Origin: Chitinophagaceae bacterium
GTDB taxonomy: Bacteria; Bacteroidota; Bacteroidia; Chitinophagales; UBA10324
Length of the DNA stretch: 64,000 nucleotides
Direction: 5' to 3'
Assembly (NCBI GenBank): GCA_947474435.1
Contig: CANJII010000009.1
Span: 1-64,000, forward strand
Below the pieces are notes generated by a model. It was not told the DNA's origin. It made no database searches and saw nothing but the letters and a program-made list of their open reading frames with translations. Positions 34,260-45,200 of the stretch are shown here, piece after piece (the first letter of the stretch is position 1; each line of letters starts with the position of its first letter). Position numbers and translations under genes: made by a program.

Positions 34260-37200
34260 TCAAGCCACCAACATATCTCGCGCATCAGGTTGCTTCATCA
34301 AATCTTCTCTCGTAATAAAATCAAGTTTATGCATGGCTGTAACTTCGAGACTGTAAAAACCAAATTCTTCCGCCACTCTTCCTGTGATTCTGTAGCAACC
34401 TCGCCCGCGAAACGGAAACAGTTTTGTTTCATTGGGAAAATGTGTGGTGTCGAAAAAAAATCCATTGCGGTCGAGCCAGGTACCGAAACGCATTTCATCG
34501 CCACGCTTTGTTCGGGTGTACTTGGTAGTTACGAGGTAGCCAATCATCACCACAATTTTTCCATTGTGATTTTTTAAGTCGTGTGCAAGCCTCACCCCTA
34601 ACCCCTCTCCTAAGGAGAGGGGAACTGCCGCTACATCTGAATTAATATTTGAGGGAACTGTGTCGAAGCCCTTCAACAAATCAAAAGGTGAGCACAATGG
34701 AAAACCGAGCAACTCAATTTCGTCGAGTGCATCATCCAATTGATGATGTGATAGAATTGGTAAAGTAAAATTGGTTGGAGGCATTGCAAAAAGTTCGGGA
34801 TGCGGTGTGGTGTGTTTTTCATTTCCGAGTACTGTATGAATATCCCATAGCAATTGTTTTTTGCTGCGACCGGTGAAACGAAATGCACCGATGCGCACGA
34901 GTATGCGCAACTGGTCGATCGTGCAATTCACACGATTACAAAAATCTTCGAGACCGAGAAATGCGCCATGCAATTTTTGTTCAGCTTCTATTCGCTGCGA
35001 AGTAGTTGCTTCCATTTCGGCCAGGTGAATGAAGCCAAGAAAAATATCATCGCCGGTAATTGTTGTTAAATGATTGCTCCGGTTAATGTCGGGTGCATGA
35101 ATGTTGGCGCCGCTCATGCGCGCTTCGTGTACATAAAATTCAGTGTGATAAAATCCACCGAAATTATTTATCACGCCCACCATAAATTCTTTCGGGTAAT
35201 AAGTTTTCAAAAACAAACTCTGGTAACTCTCCACCGCATACGATGCTGAGTGCCCTTTTGAAAAAGCATAACCGGCAAAGCTTTCAATCTGCCGCCACAC
35301 TTCTGCTGTAATTTTTCGTTCGTAACCCTTTGCATCACAGTTGGCAAAAAAATTTTCTTTCACTTTATCAAACTCTTCGCGCCCGCGAAATTTCCCCGAC
35401 ATGCCGCGCCGCAGCATATCGGCTTCGGTGAGTGTGAGTCCCGCAAAGTAGTGCGCCACTTTTATCACATCTTCCTGATACACCATGATGCCATAAGTTT
35501 CGGCCATCAGCTCCTGCATGAACGGATGAATGTAAGTGCGCTGCGAAGCATCGCGATGGCGAACAATGTATTCGCGCATCATTCCCGAACTGGCAACACC
35601 GGGACGAATGATGGAACTTGCCGCAACGAGTGAGAGGTAATTATCAACTTCTAATTTTTTCAGCAGCATGCGCATCGCAGGGCTCTCAATGTAAAAGCAA
35701 CCCATGCATCGCGCATCACGCAGGTTGGCTTTCATGTTTTCGTCCTGCTTAAATTTTTTTATATCATGAATATCAATTTCAATGTTGCGGTTTTGTTTTA
35801 CAATTTCCACTGTGTCCTTTATGTGTCCGAGTCCGCGTTGTGAGAGAATATCGAATTTATAAAGTCCAACATCTTCCGCTTCAATCATGCTGAACTGCGA
35901 AACCGGAAAACCTTTTGGCGGATTGCTGAGTGCCGTATAATAAGTGAGTGGTTTTTCTGAAATTAAAATTCCTCCTGCGTGAATGCCAAGGTGCGCAGGG
36001 AAACCATACAAGCGCTCGACATAACGATAAATTAATTTCCCTGTTTCGTGCGATGGTTCGCTTCGTTTGAAATTATCGGCGAGCGAATCAATTTCATTTT
36101 TCGGTAAGCCGAAAACTTTTCCCAACTCACGAATAACCGCGTTGGCTTTAAACTCGCTGTAAGTGGCGAGCATGCTGGCGCAATAATTTTTTCCGTACTT
36201 GTTCAGAATAAATGCAATCACCTCATCACGATCCTTCCAGCTGAAATCCAAATCGAAATCGGGCGGACTGGTGCGCGATGGATTAATGAACCGCTCGAAA
36301 TACAAATCCAGATCAATGGGGTCAACATCAGTGATGCGCAACAGGTAAGCCACCATGCTGTTAGCGCCGCTGCCGCGACCGATGTAAAAAAATTTTTTCT
36401 GCTGTGCGAACGATACAATGTCGTGATTGATGAGAAAGTACGAAGCGAAACTTCCTTCGTGTATCATGCGCAGTTCCTTTTCCAGTCGCTCTATAATTTT
36501 TTCATCCACCGTTTCATACCGATACTTCAATGCATCGTAACTGAGTTTGCGCAACTGCTGCATATCACTTTCCACACTTCCGGTAAACTGTTTTTTGTTC
36601 TTGCTTATTCCGAAATCAAAATCAATGCTGCACTGCGCCAATAATTTATTTGTATTATCAATGAGAAAAGGAAGCAGCGCAAAATTTTTTAGCGCTTCCG
36701 ATTCTGTCATCATCACTTCGGTTTCATCAGCAGTTTCAGTTTTAGATAATTTGCTGAGCAAAGTATTGTTGGCAACAGCACGCAGCAACCGGTGAATGTT
36801 AAAATCAATTTTTGTGCTGACGGTTACAGTACACAGCGCCACTAATTTTTCCGGTTGATTTTTCAGTTTGGGAAAAAGCAGTTTGTTAATGTCGGCAGGG
36901 CGAATGCCGATGAATTCATTTTCGTTAAGTGTTGGTGGTTGTTTTCCGAAAGGATAAATGATAAATACATTTTCGAAAGCAGGTGCTTGTGCCGGAATCG
37001 GTTCTTCAGTTTGTAAATGATGCGTGAGTAATTCATTCAGTTCGCGAAAGCCTTCGTTGTTTTTTGCAATGCCGATGAATTGTTGTTGTGCGCCGTTGCG
37101 AAAATCAATGCCAACTACCGTAGAAACACTGTACTTCGGTGCAAGCCGTACAAAGTCGAGCACGCCGGATGTGTTGTTGATATCGGTGAGCGCAATGCGG

Positions 37201-37292
37201 GGGATGCTGTTTTTTTTCGCCTCACCGAGCAATCGCTCTATGCTGAGTGCGCCGTATTTTAAACTGAAGTAGCTGTGGCAATTGAGGAACAT
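34260..37292 (-). CDS. dnaE: DNA polymerase III alpha subunit, short second-type DnaE
   Basis: The product is 1010 aa from the ATG at 37292; the frame runs 13 codons further, but MFLNCHSYFSLKYGALS is the usual start. An N-terminal PHP domain (about 1-230) is followed by the polymerase core with catalytic acids in PPDFDLDFSWKDRDEV (about residue 350). The fingers follow (FSKGHSASYAVESYQSLFLK), then an OB-fold near the C-terminus. The length, below the replicative 1150-1250 aa, suggests the accessory or mutagenic type found in Bacteroidota. The PHP motif TDHGN is replaced by TDINN, so PHP exonuclease activity is doubtful. A palindromic repeat at 34590-34624 adds about 12 extra in-frame residues (VPLSLGEGLGVRLA) before the OB-fold. 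A lone TATATTTG box lies at 37310-37317. Confidence 0.88.
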   Translation of the reverse strand: MFLNCHSYFSLKYGALSIERLLGEAKKNSIPRIALTDINNTSGVLDFVRLAPKYSVSTVVGIDFRNGAQQQFIGIAKNNEGFRELNELLTHHLQTEEPIPAQAPAFENVFIIYPFGKQPPTLNENEFIGIRPADINKLLFPKLKNQPEKLVALCTVTVSTKIDFNIHRLLRAVANNTLLSKLSKTETADETEVMMTESEALKNFALLPFLIDNTNKLLAQCSIDFDFGISKNKKQFTGSVESDMQQLRKLSYDALKYRYETVDEKIIERLEKELRMIHEGSFASYFLINHDIVSFAQQKKFFYIGRGSGANSMVAYLLRITDVDPIDLDLYFERFINPSRTSPPDFDLDFSWKDRDEVIAFILNKYGKNYCASMLATYSEFKANAVIRELGKVFGLPKNEIDSLADNFKRSEPSHETGKLIYRYVERLYGFPAHLGIHAGGILISEKPLTYYTALSNPPKGFPVSQFSMIEAEDVGLYKFDILSQRGLGHIKDTVEIVKQNRNIEIDIHDIKKFKQDENMKANLRDARCMGCFYIESPAMRMLLKKLEVDNYLSLVAASSIIRPGVASSGMMREYIVRHRDASQRTYIHPFMQELMAETYGIMVYQEDVIKVAHYFAGLTLTEADMLRRGMSGKFRGREEFDKVKENFFANCDAKGYERKITAEVWRQIESFAGYAFSKGHSASYAVESYQSLFLKTYYPKEFMVGVINNFGGFYHTEFYVHEARMSGANIHAPDINRSNHLTTITGDDIFLGFIHLAEMEATTSQRIEAEQKLHGAFLGLEDFCNRVNCTIDQLRILVRIGAFRFTGRSKKQLLWDIHTVLGNEKHTTPHPELFAMPPTNFTLPILSHHQLDDALDEIELLGFPLCSPFDLLKGFDTVPSNINSDVAAVPLSLGEGLGVRLAHDLKNHNGKIVVMIGYLVTTKYTRTKRGDEMRFGTWLDRNGFFFDTTHFPNETKLFPFRGRGCYRITGRVAEEFGFYSLEVTAMHKLDFITREDLMKQPDARDMLVA
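34590..34624. repeat. CCCCTCTCC palindromic repeat inside the dnaE-like gene
   Basis: CCTCACCCCTAA is followed by CCCCTCTCC, TAA and GGAGAGGGG, a perfect 9-bp stem with a 3-nt loop. It shares 30 or so positions with the intergenic copy at 7339-7375. It is read through in frame by the polymerase gene. Confidence 0.75.
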
Positions 37293-37503
37293 AATGATTG
37301 TAATAAAGACAAATATAAACTTGCAATACAATCATTTTTAAAAATTAGAACCCCGAAATCGTTAGTCATTAGTTGCCGACAGAAAAACAAGAAAGAGAAT
37401 ATGGAGGTTGACTTCCGTAAGGAAGAATGGTTTTTTTGATTTTTGATTGAGTAATAATATTTTTAATCAGTGGGTTATTTTATTTTCAACTGCCACATAA
37501 TGC

Positions 37504-37533
37504 TTGCTATAAATTTTTGTATAATTATATTTG
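37504..37533 (+). promoter_or_regulatory. Bacteroidota-type promoter for the T9SS gene at 37554
   Basis: TTG (37504-37506), 19 nt, then TATATTTG (37526-37533) fits the -33/-7 consensus. Transcription would start near 37540, so the ATG at 37554 rather than the upstream frame start is the real start. Confidence 0.55.
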
Positions 37534-37553
37534 ACAACAATAAAAAATTTACT

Positions 37554-40500
37554 ATGAGAAAAATTCTTACTCTGCTTTTTGTATTAACAACAATGTTCCA
37601 TTTCAATTCTAAAGGTTCTCATATAATGGGGATGGATATTTCTTATAAATGTTTAGGAAATAATACTTACCATATTACACTTTCGTTTTACAGAGACTGC
37701 AGTGGAATTACACTCGGAACCTCTCTGTCAGTTAACTATGAATCACCAAGCGGTTGTGGAGCAGCGGGTACGGCTACTCTAAATCTGATCCCAAACAGCC
37801 CCGATGAAGTTACTCCGTTATGTCAATCGCAACTTGCACAAAGTTCTTGCAACGGGGGAGCATTACCGGGAGTTCAACGATATATTTTTGAAGGAGATAT
37901 AACTTTTCCTTCAGCCTGCAATGATTGGGTGGTCTATTATGAAGATTGCTGTCGGAATGCTGCGATAACAAACATTGCCGGTGCTTCAACATTTGGTATT
38001 CGTGTAGAAGCATTTATTGATAATACCAATGGACTTTGCAATAACTCACCTGTGTTTACAACTTTGCCAACACCTTATATCTGTGCCAACCAACCCTATA
38101 ATTATAATCATGGGGCCTTTGATATTGATGGCGATTCACTTGTTTATACTTTAATTGATCCGATGGATTGGTTAGGTGGTGCACCAATTCCATATTCTGC
38201 TCCATTCAGTTCAATTTATCCTCTTTCTACAAACTCAGGCACAGTATCTTTTGACCCTGCAACCGGACAAATGTCATTTACACCTAATGCAACTCAGATA
38301 ACAGTTGTTGCAGTTAGGGTTGATGAATACAGAAACGGAGTTTTAGTTGGTTCGGTTACCAGAGACATCCAATTGGTTGTCTTAAATTGTAATAATCAGG
38401 TTTCTGTAATAAGTGCGCCTACCAATGTTACCGGAGGTTATCCAACAGGACCAACATCATTTGAAGTTTGCCCAGGGCAACCTCTTTCGTTTCAATTTAC
38501 CAATACAGATCCTGATGCAGGACAAATTCTTTCTATTTTTTCAAATCTTTCAAGTGTAATTCCAGCCGCTACTTTAACGAATGTTGGAACAAACCCGGTT
38601 ACTTCAAGTTTCTACTGGCAACCTTCAGGTTCTGATACAGGATTTCATTCGTTCACTCTTACAGTTCAGGATGATGCATGCCCGATTATGGGTCAACAGG
38701 TTTATTCATTTCAGATATATGTTTTGGCAGGAACATCTGCCGGTCCTGATATAACAATTTGCGGCAACATGACTGCGCAGTTACAAGCAACCGGCGGAAC
38801 ATCTTTTACATGGACTCCTGCTGCCGGACTTAACAACGCAAATATTTCAAATCCAATTGCTACTCCTGCTCAAACCACTACTTATGTTGTGAGCAGTAAT
38901 CTTACTGGCGGATGCAGTAATGTTGATAGCATGATTGTTTTTGTTGTTCCTGATTTCACTTTTACTGTTTCACCAACATTAGATACTATTTGTTTAAATC
39001 AACAATCGCAATTAGGCATTGTTGGTAGTAATGGTGGTGCGCCTTATACTTATTCATGGACACCTGTTGCTACTTTACTTGGAGCAAATACATCAACACC
39101 TTCAGCTTCACCTGCCGTTACTACTACTTATAATGTTTCAATAACCAGCAATGGAGGATGTACAAAAACCAGCAGTGCAGTAGTGTTTGTTGCAGGAATA
39201 GCTCCACCTTTAAATTTAGTAGCTTCTCCGCAAACCATTTGCGTTGGACAAACTTCTCAACTTGATATTAATGCCACCGGAGGAGGAAACTATTGTACGC
39301 CAACTTATAATTCTCTTTGCTCTTCAAACGATTACATTGAAAATTTTTCTTTTAATTCTTTAACAAATAATTTATCGGGTTGTAATGGAAACGCTAACAA
39401 CTTTATTTATTATGCAGGTGCGCCAACCACAACTGTAATGCTTGGAAGTTCTTATCCGATTTCAATGCAGGCAGGTGCTTCATGGGGGCAAGGTTTCGGA
39501 GTATGGATCGATTACAATCAGAATGGTTCATATGCAGATGCAGGAGAATTTGTTTATACAAGTGGTTCTTCCGGTACAAATGTGTTCAATGGAAATGTAT
39601 TAATTCCGGTTACTGCAATTCCTGGCTGGACCCGTTTAAGAGTTCTTTGTCGTTATGCTACTGTTCCTGCTGCAACTGATTTTTGCGGGACCAATTTTGC
39701 ATTTGGCGAATGTGAAGATTATGATATTTATATTGATGGTGGAAACTTAACTTACTTATGGTCGCCTGCTGCTTCTTTAAGTGATCCTACAATTAAAAAC
39801 CCAATTGCTTCTCCGTTACAAACTACTACTTACACCTTAACAGTAACCAGCGGAGGATTTTGTTCAAACACCGATACTGTGATCGTAAATGTTATTACCA
39901 ATTACCAATGTAATGCAGGTAACGATACATCTATTTGTCTTGGTGGTTCTGCTCAACTGAATGGTACAAATGCTGTTACCTATTCATGGACCTCAATACC
40001 CGCAGGATTTGTAAGTGCTGTTTCAAATCCAATTGTTTCGCCGGTTGTTACAACCTCATATGTTTTATATGGATTGAATGCATCCGGTTGCGGTGATTAT
40101 GATACCGTAGTTGTAACATTTAATCCATTACCCGGATTCAGTGCCGGAACCGATCAAACAATGTGTTGGTATGATTCTGTATACATGGCACCCTCTGGTT
40201 CATGGGTTTCTTATGCATGGCTACCAGCCACAACATTAAGCGATCCAACCCTTGCATCTCCAATGGCTAATCCCGTAACCACAACAACTTACACACTTAC
40301 AGTAATCGATAATAACGGTTGTGCAGGTTTTGATTCCATCATAGTTTTTGTACTGCAACCATTAAATCTTATAACATCGCCTGATACAATTACTTGTTCG
40401 GGTGTAGGAGTGAATGTCAGCGTTGATCAGGGTATTACATTTTTATGGGAACCATCACCGAGTGCATCAAATCCAACTGCGCAAAACACTATGGTAACTC

Positions 40501-41099
40501 CTTATTCTCCAACTACCTATACCATAACTGTTTCTGATACTTTCGGATGTTTCACTTCTGATTCAATTGCAATAGATATTTATACATTACCAACTATTAC
40601 TGCCGGAACCGATGTTGAAATCATTCCTGGCGAATCAATAACATTGCAGGCCTGGATGTCGGGTGGTTTATCATACCTCTGGCAACCTGCTGATGGTGAT
40701 GGAAGTACATCTGCTTCCTATACTGTATCACCTGTTATAACAACTACCTATACTGTTTTAGGAACAAGCGTTAACGGTTGCACCAATTCCGATGAAATAG
40801 TAGTAATTCTATTATCACCGTGCCAATCGTTAATGATGCCTAATGTTTTCTCACCAAACCATGATGGAAAAAATGATGTATTGCAACCTTACATTGTTGG
40901 AATTGAAGTGGTAACCCGTTTTGAAGTTTATGATCGTTGGGGCGAAAGAGTATTCTTTGATGATGATGCAAAAAAAGGATGGGATGGAAAGAATAACAAC
41001 AATGATGATTGTCAGATAGGCGTTTACATTTATAATATTGTAACCATGTGTGAAGGGCACTCGAGAGTTTATAAAGGAAATGTGACTTTGATAAAATAA
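37554..41099 (+). CDS. T9SS-secreted protein with GEVED domain and gliding-type (type B) C-terminus
   Basis: The product is 1181 aa. The signal peptide is MRKILTLLFVLTTMFHFNSKG. The N-terminal 350 residues contain disulphide-rich text (YRDCSGITLG, EDCCRNAA) seen in Bacteroidota proteins with 'gliding motility-associated' C-termini. A GEVED domain (about 600-710) has the text FGVWIDYNQNGSYADAGEF. Seven PKD-like modules of about 75 residues repeat the pattern 'Y.W.P...L....NPIA.P..TTTYT'. The C-terminus MMPNVFSPNHDGKNDVLQP to YKGNVTLIK is a type B T9SS domain (CHU_C). It has no catalytic site and is probably a surface or matrix protein. A terminator follows directly. Confidence 0.88.
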   Translation: MRKILTLLFVLTTMFHFNSKGSHIMGMDISYKCLGNNTYHITLSFYRDCSGITLGTSLSVNYESPSGCGAAGTATLNLIPNSPDEVTPLCQSQLAQSSCNGGALPGVQRYIFEGDITFPSACNDWVVYYEDCCRNAAITNIAGASTFGIRVEAFIDNTNGLCNNSPVFTTLPTPYICANQPYNYNHGAFDIDGDSLVYTLIDPMDWLGGAPIPYSAPFSSIYPLSTNSGTVSFDPATGQMSFTPNATQITVVAVRVDEYRNGVLVGSVTRDIQLVVLNCNNQVSVISAPTNVTGGYPTGPTSFEVCPGQPLSFQFTNTDPDAGQILSIFSNLSSVIPAATLTNVGTNPVTSSFYWQPSGSDTGFHSFTLTVQDDACPIMGQQVYSFQIYVLAGTSAGPDITICGNMTAQLQATGGTSFTWTPAAGLNNANISNPIATPAQTTTYVVSSNLTGGCSNVDSMIVFVVPDFTFTVSPTLDTICLNQQSQLGIVGSNGGAPYTYSWTPVATLLGANTSTPSASPAVTTTYNVSITSNGGCTKTSSAVVFVAGIAPPLNLVASPQTICVGQTSQLDINATGGGNYCTPTYNSLCSSNDYIENFSFNSLTNNLSGCNGNANNFIYYAGAPTTTVMLGSSYPISMQAGASWGQGFGVWIDYNQNGSYADAGEFVYTSGSSGTNVFNGNVLIPVTAIPGWTRLRVLCRYATVPAATDFCGTNFAFGECEDYDIYIDGGNLTYLWSPAASLSDPTIKNPIASPLQTTTYTLTVTSGGFCSNTDTVIVNVITNYQCNAGNDTSICLGGSAQLNGTNAVTYSWTSIPAGFVSAVSNPIVSPVVTTSYVLYGLNASGCGDYDTVVVTFNPLPGFSAGTDQTMCWYDSVYMAPSGSWVSYAWLPATTLSDPTLASPMANPVTTTTYTLTVIDNNGCAGFDSIIVFVLQPLNLITSPDTITCSGVGVNVSVDQGITFLWEPSPSASNPTAQNTMVTPYSPTTYTITVSDTFGCFTSDSIAIDIYTLPTITAGTDVEIIPGESITLQAWMSGGLSYLWQPADGDGSTSASYTVSPVITTTYTVLGTSVNGCTNSDEIVVILLSPCQSLMMPNVFSPNHDGKNDVLQPYIVGIEVVTRFEVYDRWGERVFFDDDAKKGWDGKNNNNDDCQIGVYIYNIVTMCEGHSRVYKGNVTLIK

Positions 41100-41111
41100 A
41101 ATTCAAATAAT

Positions 41112-41158
41112 AAAATGAAGAGCCCCGGTAAATTTTTTATCGGGGCTCTTCATTTTAA
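41112..41158 (+). terminator. Strong terminator after the T9SS type B gene
   Basis: Arms AAAATGAAGAGCCCCG and CGGGGCTCTTCATTTT form a 16-bp stem around an AT-rich loop, followed by AATAAG. The flanking A and T runs suit transcripts in both directions. Confidence 0.8.
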
Positions 41159-41254
41159 TAAGTGTTGTCCTGAAAAAAGTTGACTCAAAAAAAGTCAACA
41201 ATTTTGTGAGCGCAGTTTCAATTCATGCGGAATACGGACCGAGACTAAAAAAAA

Positions 41255-41580
41255 TTATTGAGTAATTTTCTTTTCTCTCAGATATAAATAAAGAGGAAAT
41301 GTTCCTGCTAATCCAAACAACATTGTGAGCAACCAGATTTTCAGGTGTTTTTTAATCCGGTTTTCTTTGCGTCCTGATAACTCCATAAAAAGAAAATAAA
41401 AACAGCAAAAAGTAAATCAACAATAAACGCGGTTGAAATTCTGTTGCCGAACATTCCATTCAATGTTGCAGTTGGGTCGAGCCATAGCAACCTGTTTCCA
41501 GTGGCAACTGATTCGTTAAAAACAAAAATATTCGGGGCAATAAATCCGGAAATGGCAAGTAACAGATAAATATTTTTCAT
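41255..41580 (-). pseudogene. DUF2834 membrane protein gene with a frameshift at an A6 run
   Basis: The 79-codon frame from 41580 begins MKNIYLLLAISGFIAPNIF and reads IWLDPTATLNGMF-like DUF2834 text through three membrane helices. It then stops at 41341 right after KKTGLKNT. The missing end is in the -1 frame: HLKIWLLTMLFGLAGTFPLY to REKKITQ, stop at 41255. Together they give the usual length of about 108 aa. The change occurs at AAAAAAC (minus strand, 41353-41347), so either one A is missing or the ribosome slips there. Functional if recoded, otherwise broken. Confidence 0.75.
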
Positions 41581-41609
41581 GTGTTAGTTATTGAAACGAA
41601 AATAAAGAT

Positions 41610-42062
41610 TCAACCTTCAAATTGTTCGGCTAACCTTTTCACTACAATTTTATCAATGGAAAAAGTTAAGTGCTTTTCTGTTTGTTCATTCAGTTTTATC
41701 CATCTGAACGAAAGCATCTCACCATCCTTCTCAATAAAATCAAAAGGTTTGGTGCTGATAGAAACTTTAAAATCAGAAATAGTTTTTACCATATAATAAA
41801 TGCTGATGAGTTGTTGGTTTGGATGGAAACCTGATTGCTGAAAAAAATCGGTGGTATAAAAGTGTTCAGTCACTTCTATTTCCTGACCAAGTTCTTCCAT
41901 CCATTCGCGCTTCAATCCATCAATTAATCCTTCGCCCAATTCCAATCCTCCACCCGGAAATTTTGTGAACTGCATTCCGAATTCAAATTCATCAGCCACC
42001 AATACTTCCTGTTTTTCATTCACCAATAAACCATAAACACGAATGTTAAATTTTTCCATCAC
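41610..42062 (-). CDS. NUDIX hydrolase
   Basis: The product is 150 aa. The complete Nudix box is visible: GGLELGEGLIDGLKREWMEE, then LGQE (pattern Gx5Ex7REUxEExGU). The domain fills the protein and no extra domain is present. It hydrolyses a nucleoside diphosphate linked to another group with Mg ions. The substrate cannot be told from the sequence. It is transcribed leftward and stands alone, with its stop 30 bp from the start of the frameshifted DUF2834 gene. Confidence 0.9.
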   Translation of the reverse strand: MMEKFNIRVYGLLVNEKQEVLVADEFEFGMQFTKFPGGGLELGEGLIDGLKREWMEELGQEIEVTEHFYTTDFFQQSGFHPNQQLISIYYMVKTISDFKVSISTKPFDFIEKDGEMLSFRWIKLNEQTEKHLTFSIDKIVVKRLAEQFEG

Positions 42063-42217
42063 AAACTATTATTAAAAATTTAGCAGCAAAGATGTCTGCC
42101 CCGAATCGCTTTTTCATTTCCTGATTCAAATTTTCTATTGATTAACAAGAAGAGTTATAAAAGTATATTTTTGAACCGATTGTAAAACAAACTTTTCACT
42201 AAAAGCATAATTTATCC

Positions 42218-45200
42218 ATGGTAAAATTGAAATTAATTTTAAGCTCACTCGCAATTTTTATTTTTAGTTTTAGTGTAAAAGCACAAGTAGTAATCAACGA
42301 AGGAAGCAACCGGAATTTTTCAACCATTAATGATGAAGACGGCGAATATGCTGATTGGATTGAAATTTATAATGCCGGAACGGATACTGTTGATTTATAT
42401 AATTATTCGTTATCAGATGATGTAACGCTGCCAGCCATGTGGACTTTTCCGCATGTGAATCTTTTAGCAGGTGAATTCAAAACAGTTTTTTGCAGCGGTA
42501 AAAACCGTAAACCAATTTCCGGTTTTATTAATGTTACTAACACCGGAACATTTTCTCCTGTTATTGGATGGAACACACACACCTTCGCAACTCCGTTTTA
42601 CTGGGATGGAATTTCAAATATTTTAGTAAACACCTGTTCATACAGTTCAACAGGATACATAACCAATTCCGTTTTTAATCAAACAACAACTTCGTTTCCT
42701 TCAACTGTATTCGCGTTTCAGGATGGAAGTGCGGCCTCTTGTTTTTCAGCTTTTGGAACACCGGTAAGCTTACGGCCAAATATGAAATTGAATGGTGTAA
42801 CAATTGGAAGCGGAGTGGTAAATAATTCTCCGTATGATTATCCTGCGCCTTATGGCAACTGGTACTGGGGAGCAAAAAATCAAATGCTCATTCTTGCAAG
42901 TGAACTCATTGCTTCTGGTTTATCAGCAGGAAATATTACCTCACTCGCATTTGATGTAGCAAGTACCGATGCTGTTACTTATGATTATATCGACATCAAT
43001 TTAAAATTGGTTTCAAGCAATTCTGTTTCTTCATCTTTCGTAGCTGTTGATCCGAATAACAATCAACATACAAATTTTAAAATATCAGGTGCAGGTGATG
43101 AAACAATTTCCCTCTATTCACCATCGCAGGTTATGCAAAATAGTTTATTGGTGAATTGCATTAACCTGGATAACAGCATTGGTTATTTTCATGATGCATC
43201 AACCACCATTGCTTTGTTTGAAACAGCTACACCATCTGCTACCAATAATTTATCAGTTCCGTATTCCGGTTATTTATCGGCACCTGTTTTTTCGTTAAGC
43301 TCCGGATTTTTTTCAACTGCACAATCAGTAACTATTACCAACCCCAATATTTTACCATCAACAATTTATTATACTTTAAATGGTGATGATCCCACTGACT
43401 CTGCAATTTTATATACCGGCAATCCGATTTTTATTTCTTATGCATGTGTGTTAAAAGCGCGTGCATTTGCATCAGGCACATTGGCAAGCCCTATTACAGT
43501 TTCTTCTTATTTTCTGGGGGTGAATCATGAAACACCCATATTGTCAGTGGTAACCGATCATACTAATTTATATGGCGCCACCGGCATATTTGATAATTGG
43601 TGGACCGATTGGCAAAAGCCTGCTTATGTTGAATATTTTGATTCCACTCATCAACTTATTTTCTCGCAACCATCAGGTATGCAGATTGACGGAGGGGCAG
43701 GAGGCAGTCGTTCAAATCCTCAACATTCTTTTCGTGTTGAATTGGCGAACGATGTTTTAGGTGGCAGCGCCATTAATTATAAAGTTATTCCGAACAGACC
43801 ACTGCGAACCAAGTACAGTAATTTTTATTTACGAAATGGCAGCAATCAATATTTAACACTTCCTTATAAAGACGCTTGTCAGGTAAATGCAATGTGTGGC
43901 GAAACCAATAATTATTTTTCGGCATGGCGACCGGTTTCTGTTTATGTCAATGGAAGTTACTATGGTTTATATGAGTTGCGCGAAAAATTTGATGCCGAAT
44001 ATTTTAAAACATTGGAAAATGCAACATCCGATTCAACCGATATTTTATCAATGAGTTACTGGTATGGTAGTGTTCTTCGGGCTTTGCAGGGTTCGGTTGA
44101 TTCATTTATCAGTTCATATGTTTCTTACTACAACCTGAACACAGCAGATACCGGTTTCTGGAACAAGGCCGATCAGTTTATTGATATGAAGTACTATGCA
44201 GATTACATTATCGGGCAATCTTGGATGGGTAATGTTGACTGGCCCGGAAATAATATTAAGTTATATCGTTCTGACAAAACAGATTATCGGTGGCGTTTTT
44301 GTCTCATTGATCAGGAATTGGCAATGGGACCGAATAGCTGGACTGATTGCAATTTCGATCACATCAATTACATGTTAACTCAGGACCCAAACAACCCATT
44401 TATCAATATCTGGTTGAAGGGAATACAAAACAATAAATTCAGAGATTATTTTATCAATCGTTTTGCCGATGTAATGAACACTGCATACAAATTCGATAAA
44501 ATTGAAGCAATAGAAAATAACATGTTCAACCAAACTGTTCTTGAAATGCAGAATGAATATGCACGCTGGGGCGACCCGAATAATATTCCAGGGCAGATGA
44601 GTAATTTTTATAACAATCACCTTGTTTTTTTAGATCAGCTTTCGCAACGCACAACTGTTGTGCGCAATAATATTCAGACTGATGCTGTACTGACGCAACA
44701 GGTAGATTTAACATTGGATGTGTTTCCATCCGGTGCAGGAAAAATTCACATCAGCACAATTGAACCCGATACTTACCCATGGGAAGGAATTTATTTTGAT
44801 GGACTGCCAGTGAAAATTGAAGCCATTGCAAATCCGGGGTTTCATTTCATTCATTGGGGAAACAACAGTTTACTTACGGATGTGCTGAACCCTGTTTTTA
44901 ACGACACACTTGAAACCAATCTGGTTGACTTCACTGCTTTCTTTGATGTGAATGTTTCTGCTCCGTTAATTTCCGATGTTCAAACCGATTTTTCATTGTA
45001 TCCGAATCCTGCAAAAAATAATTTGTATTTGTATAACAATTCGGGCAACAGCTATTCCTGCGCAATGTTTCAAATAATTGATTTGAATGGAAGAATTATG
45101 GAAGAAGGAAATATTTCGTACACTGCTAATGAAACTGCCATTGATATTAAATCACTTTCATCATCAGCATACCTGTTTCGCATTTTAAATGCTGATGGAA

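Noticed and set aside
41171-41204. Insertion sequence remnant suggested by TGTCCTGAAAAAAGTTGAC and a GTTGACT/AGTCAAC inverted pair
   Set aside because: The stem is only 7 bp, there is no transposase fragment, and no second end is visible.
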